The translations under genes and the position numbers were made by a program. A stretch of 63,506 nt of DNA from Bacteroidota bacterium (GTDB lineage: Bacteria > Bacteroidota > Bacteroidia > Chitinophagales > Chitinophagaceae). The stretch is taken from positions 1 to 63,506 of the forward strand of contig JAFDXN010000024.1 in the NCBI GenBank assembly GCA_018267915.1, given 5' to 3'. Below the pieces are notes generated by a model. The model was not told where the DNA came from and made no database searches. It saw only the letters and a program-made list of their open reading frames with translations. Below, one piece after another: positions 62,942 to 63,506 of this stretch (the first letter of the stretch is position 1; each line of letters opens with the position of its first letter).

Positions 62942-63050
62942 TTCAGTTACGCCTTTGCCCGTGTCCTTCTCCAACAAACCACATACCCATTAATAATTTT
63001 ATTTTTATCTCTACTTATCCACAATCTCAGGTTTATCCTAAGCGTCATTT

Positions 63051-63058
63051 TACCTTTG
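63051..63058 (+). promoter_or_regulatory. -7 box TACCTTTG with no gene downstream in the window
   Basis: A perfect TAnnTTTG with a T-rich -33 region about 18 bases upstream (63032). No reading frame follows within the window; it may drive an untranslated RNA or a gene beyond the edge. Confidence 0.5.
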
Positions 63059-63356
63059 TGTCGTCCTGTGAGTTTTCTTATCAAAACTTGGTCTGGGCGT
63101 ATAGATCTTTAACATATTACCACGGCAAAGATATTGGCAGGTAAATGGTCTTACCGTCAAGTGCAGACAGGATTATCTAACCAAACTTTCAATAAAATCA
63201 GGACGAGACACTAGCGTCGGATCAGGCACAAACAGGGCACGACTCGGGTATGTACTTTAACAATAAACAATTAATTATCAGCAAGTTATTAAAAATTGGC
63301 GCCCGATTTTAAAAGTTATGCCGGGATCGGGCATAACCGGCAAACCCAACTAATTA

Positions 63357-63506
63357 CTAACTATTATCTGCTAACTACTATCTGCTAACTACGATCTACT
63401 AACTACTATCTACTAACTACTATCTACTAACTACTATCTACTAACTACTATCTACTAACTACTATCTACTAACTACTATCTACTAACTACTATCTACTAA
63501 CTACTA
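63357..63506. repeat. 14-base tandem array at window edge
   Basis: Unit CTAACTACTATCTA, ten full copies and ten bases of the eleventh before the sequence ends; the first three copies are variant (CTAACTATTATCTG, CTAACTACTATCTG, CTAACTACGATCTA). Every copy holds stop codons on both strands and the unit length is not a multiple of three, so it is non-coding. The array may continue past the edge. Confidence 0.95.

Larger units (their letters stand above)
62573..63506. other. Gene-free right end with repeats and one promoter
   Basis: 934 bases with no credible gene on either strand. It holds a duplicated hairpin element (62683-62941), a perfect -7 box pointing right (63051-63058), a hairpin (63315-63337, GTTATGCC ... 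GGCATAAC) and a 14-base tandem array to the window edge. The rest is AT-rich and unassigned. Confidence 0.8.

Noticed and set aside
63090..63140. rRNA operon leader (TAGATCTTTAACATATT resembles 16S leader boxes)
   Set aside because: No 16S or tRNA sequence follows within the window; the resemblance is short and may be chance.
62803..63144. Protein gene spanning the second hairpin element (113 codons, plus strand)
   Set aside because: The frame crosses the repeat, has no family-like segments and its amino acid content follows the hairpins; treated as chance.
63357..63506. CRISPR array
   Set aside because: The 14-base units are contiguous with no spacers and no cas genes lie nearby; it is a simple tandem repeat.

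Overview
The window reads as a chromosomal segment of a Bacteroidota bacterium, most likely Chitinophagia (Chitinophagaceae-like). This rests on several proteins ending in type IX secretion (T9SS) sorting domains of types A and B, SprB/PKD adhesin-like repeats, TAnnTTTG -7 promoter boxes with few Shine-Dalgarno sites, a caa3-type cytochrome oxidase tail cluster, and a RecQ with a C-terminal helix-turn-helix. I see no phage, transposase, CRISPR array, tRNA or rRNA gene. Most of the window is compact core genome.

Layout. 1-5.9 kb: three T9SS-exported proteins. 6-10 kb (minus): DUF420 protein, SCO, oxidase subunits IV and III (two) and heme O synthase. 10.2-13.6 kb (minus): LemA, two TPM-domain proteins, a hydrolase and a small barrel-like protein. 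13.7-15.9 kb (plus): kynureninase and RibF. 15.9-19.4 kb (minus): a DUF6624 protein followed by a start-less relative, then HolA and a 3'-5' exonuclease. 19.4-24.4 kb: membrane coiled-coil protein, PhoB/PhoR-like two-component pair, PyrE, Nudix, EGF-like lipoprotein. 24.4-29.2 kb (minus): heavy-metal RND pump, small secreted protein, GH16 protein. 29.3-33.4 kb (plus): CDP-hexose genes (rfbF, rfbG, epimerase), a 29-residue membrane peptide and an ALDH7-type dehydrogenase. 33.5-36 kb (plus): PadR regulator overlapping two paralogous membrane proteins. 36-39.4 kb (minus): RecQ and an MFS pump. 39.7-46.3 kb: PKD-repeat T9SS adhesin, DnaG, a 2-TM protein and RF3. 46.3-51.3 kb (minus): bioBFDA, a ferritin-like protein and a 115-residue protein. 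51.4-53.9 kb (plus): RuvX, peptide deformylase, ECF sigma and anti-sigma factors. 53.9-56.4 kb (minus): ACP, ketosynthase and chain-length-factor-like protein. 56.5-62.6 kb (minus): nuclease-like pseudoenzyme, T9SS type A proteins and small proteins. 62.6-63.5 kb: gene-free, with a tandemly duplicated hairpin element, an orphan promoter and a 14-bp tandem array running off the end.

The most unusual parts are the PadR-controlled pair of DHFCC/HWP membrane proteins, the di-iron ferritin-like protein in the biotin operon, the minimal KS-CLF-ACP operon, the DUF6624 gene followed by an in-frame start-less relative, and the repeat-rich final kilobase. All functions are judged from sequence reading alone; no database search was possible.
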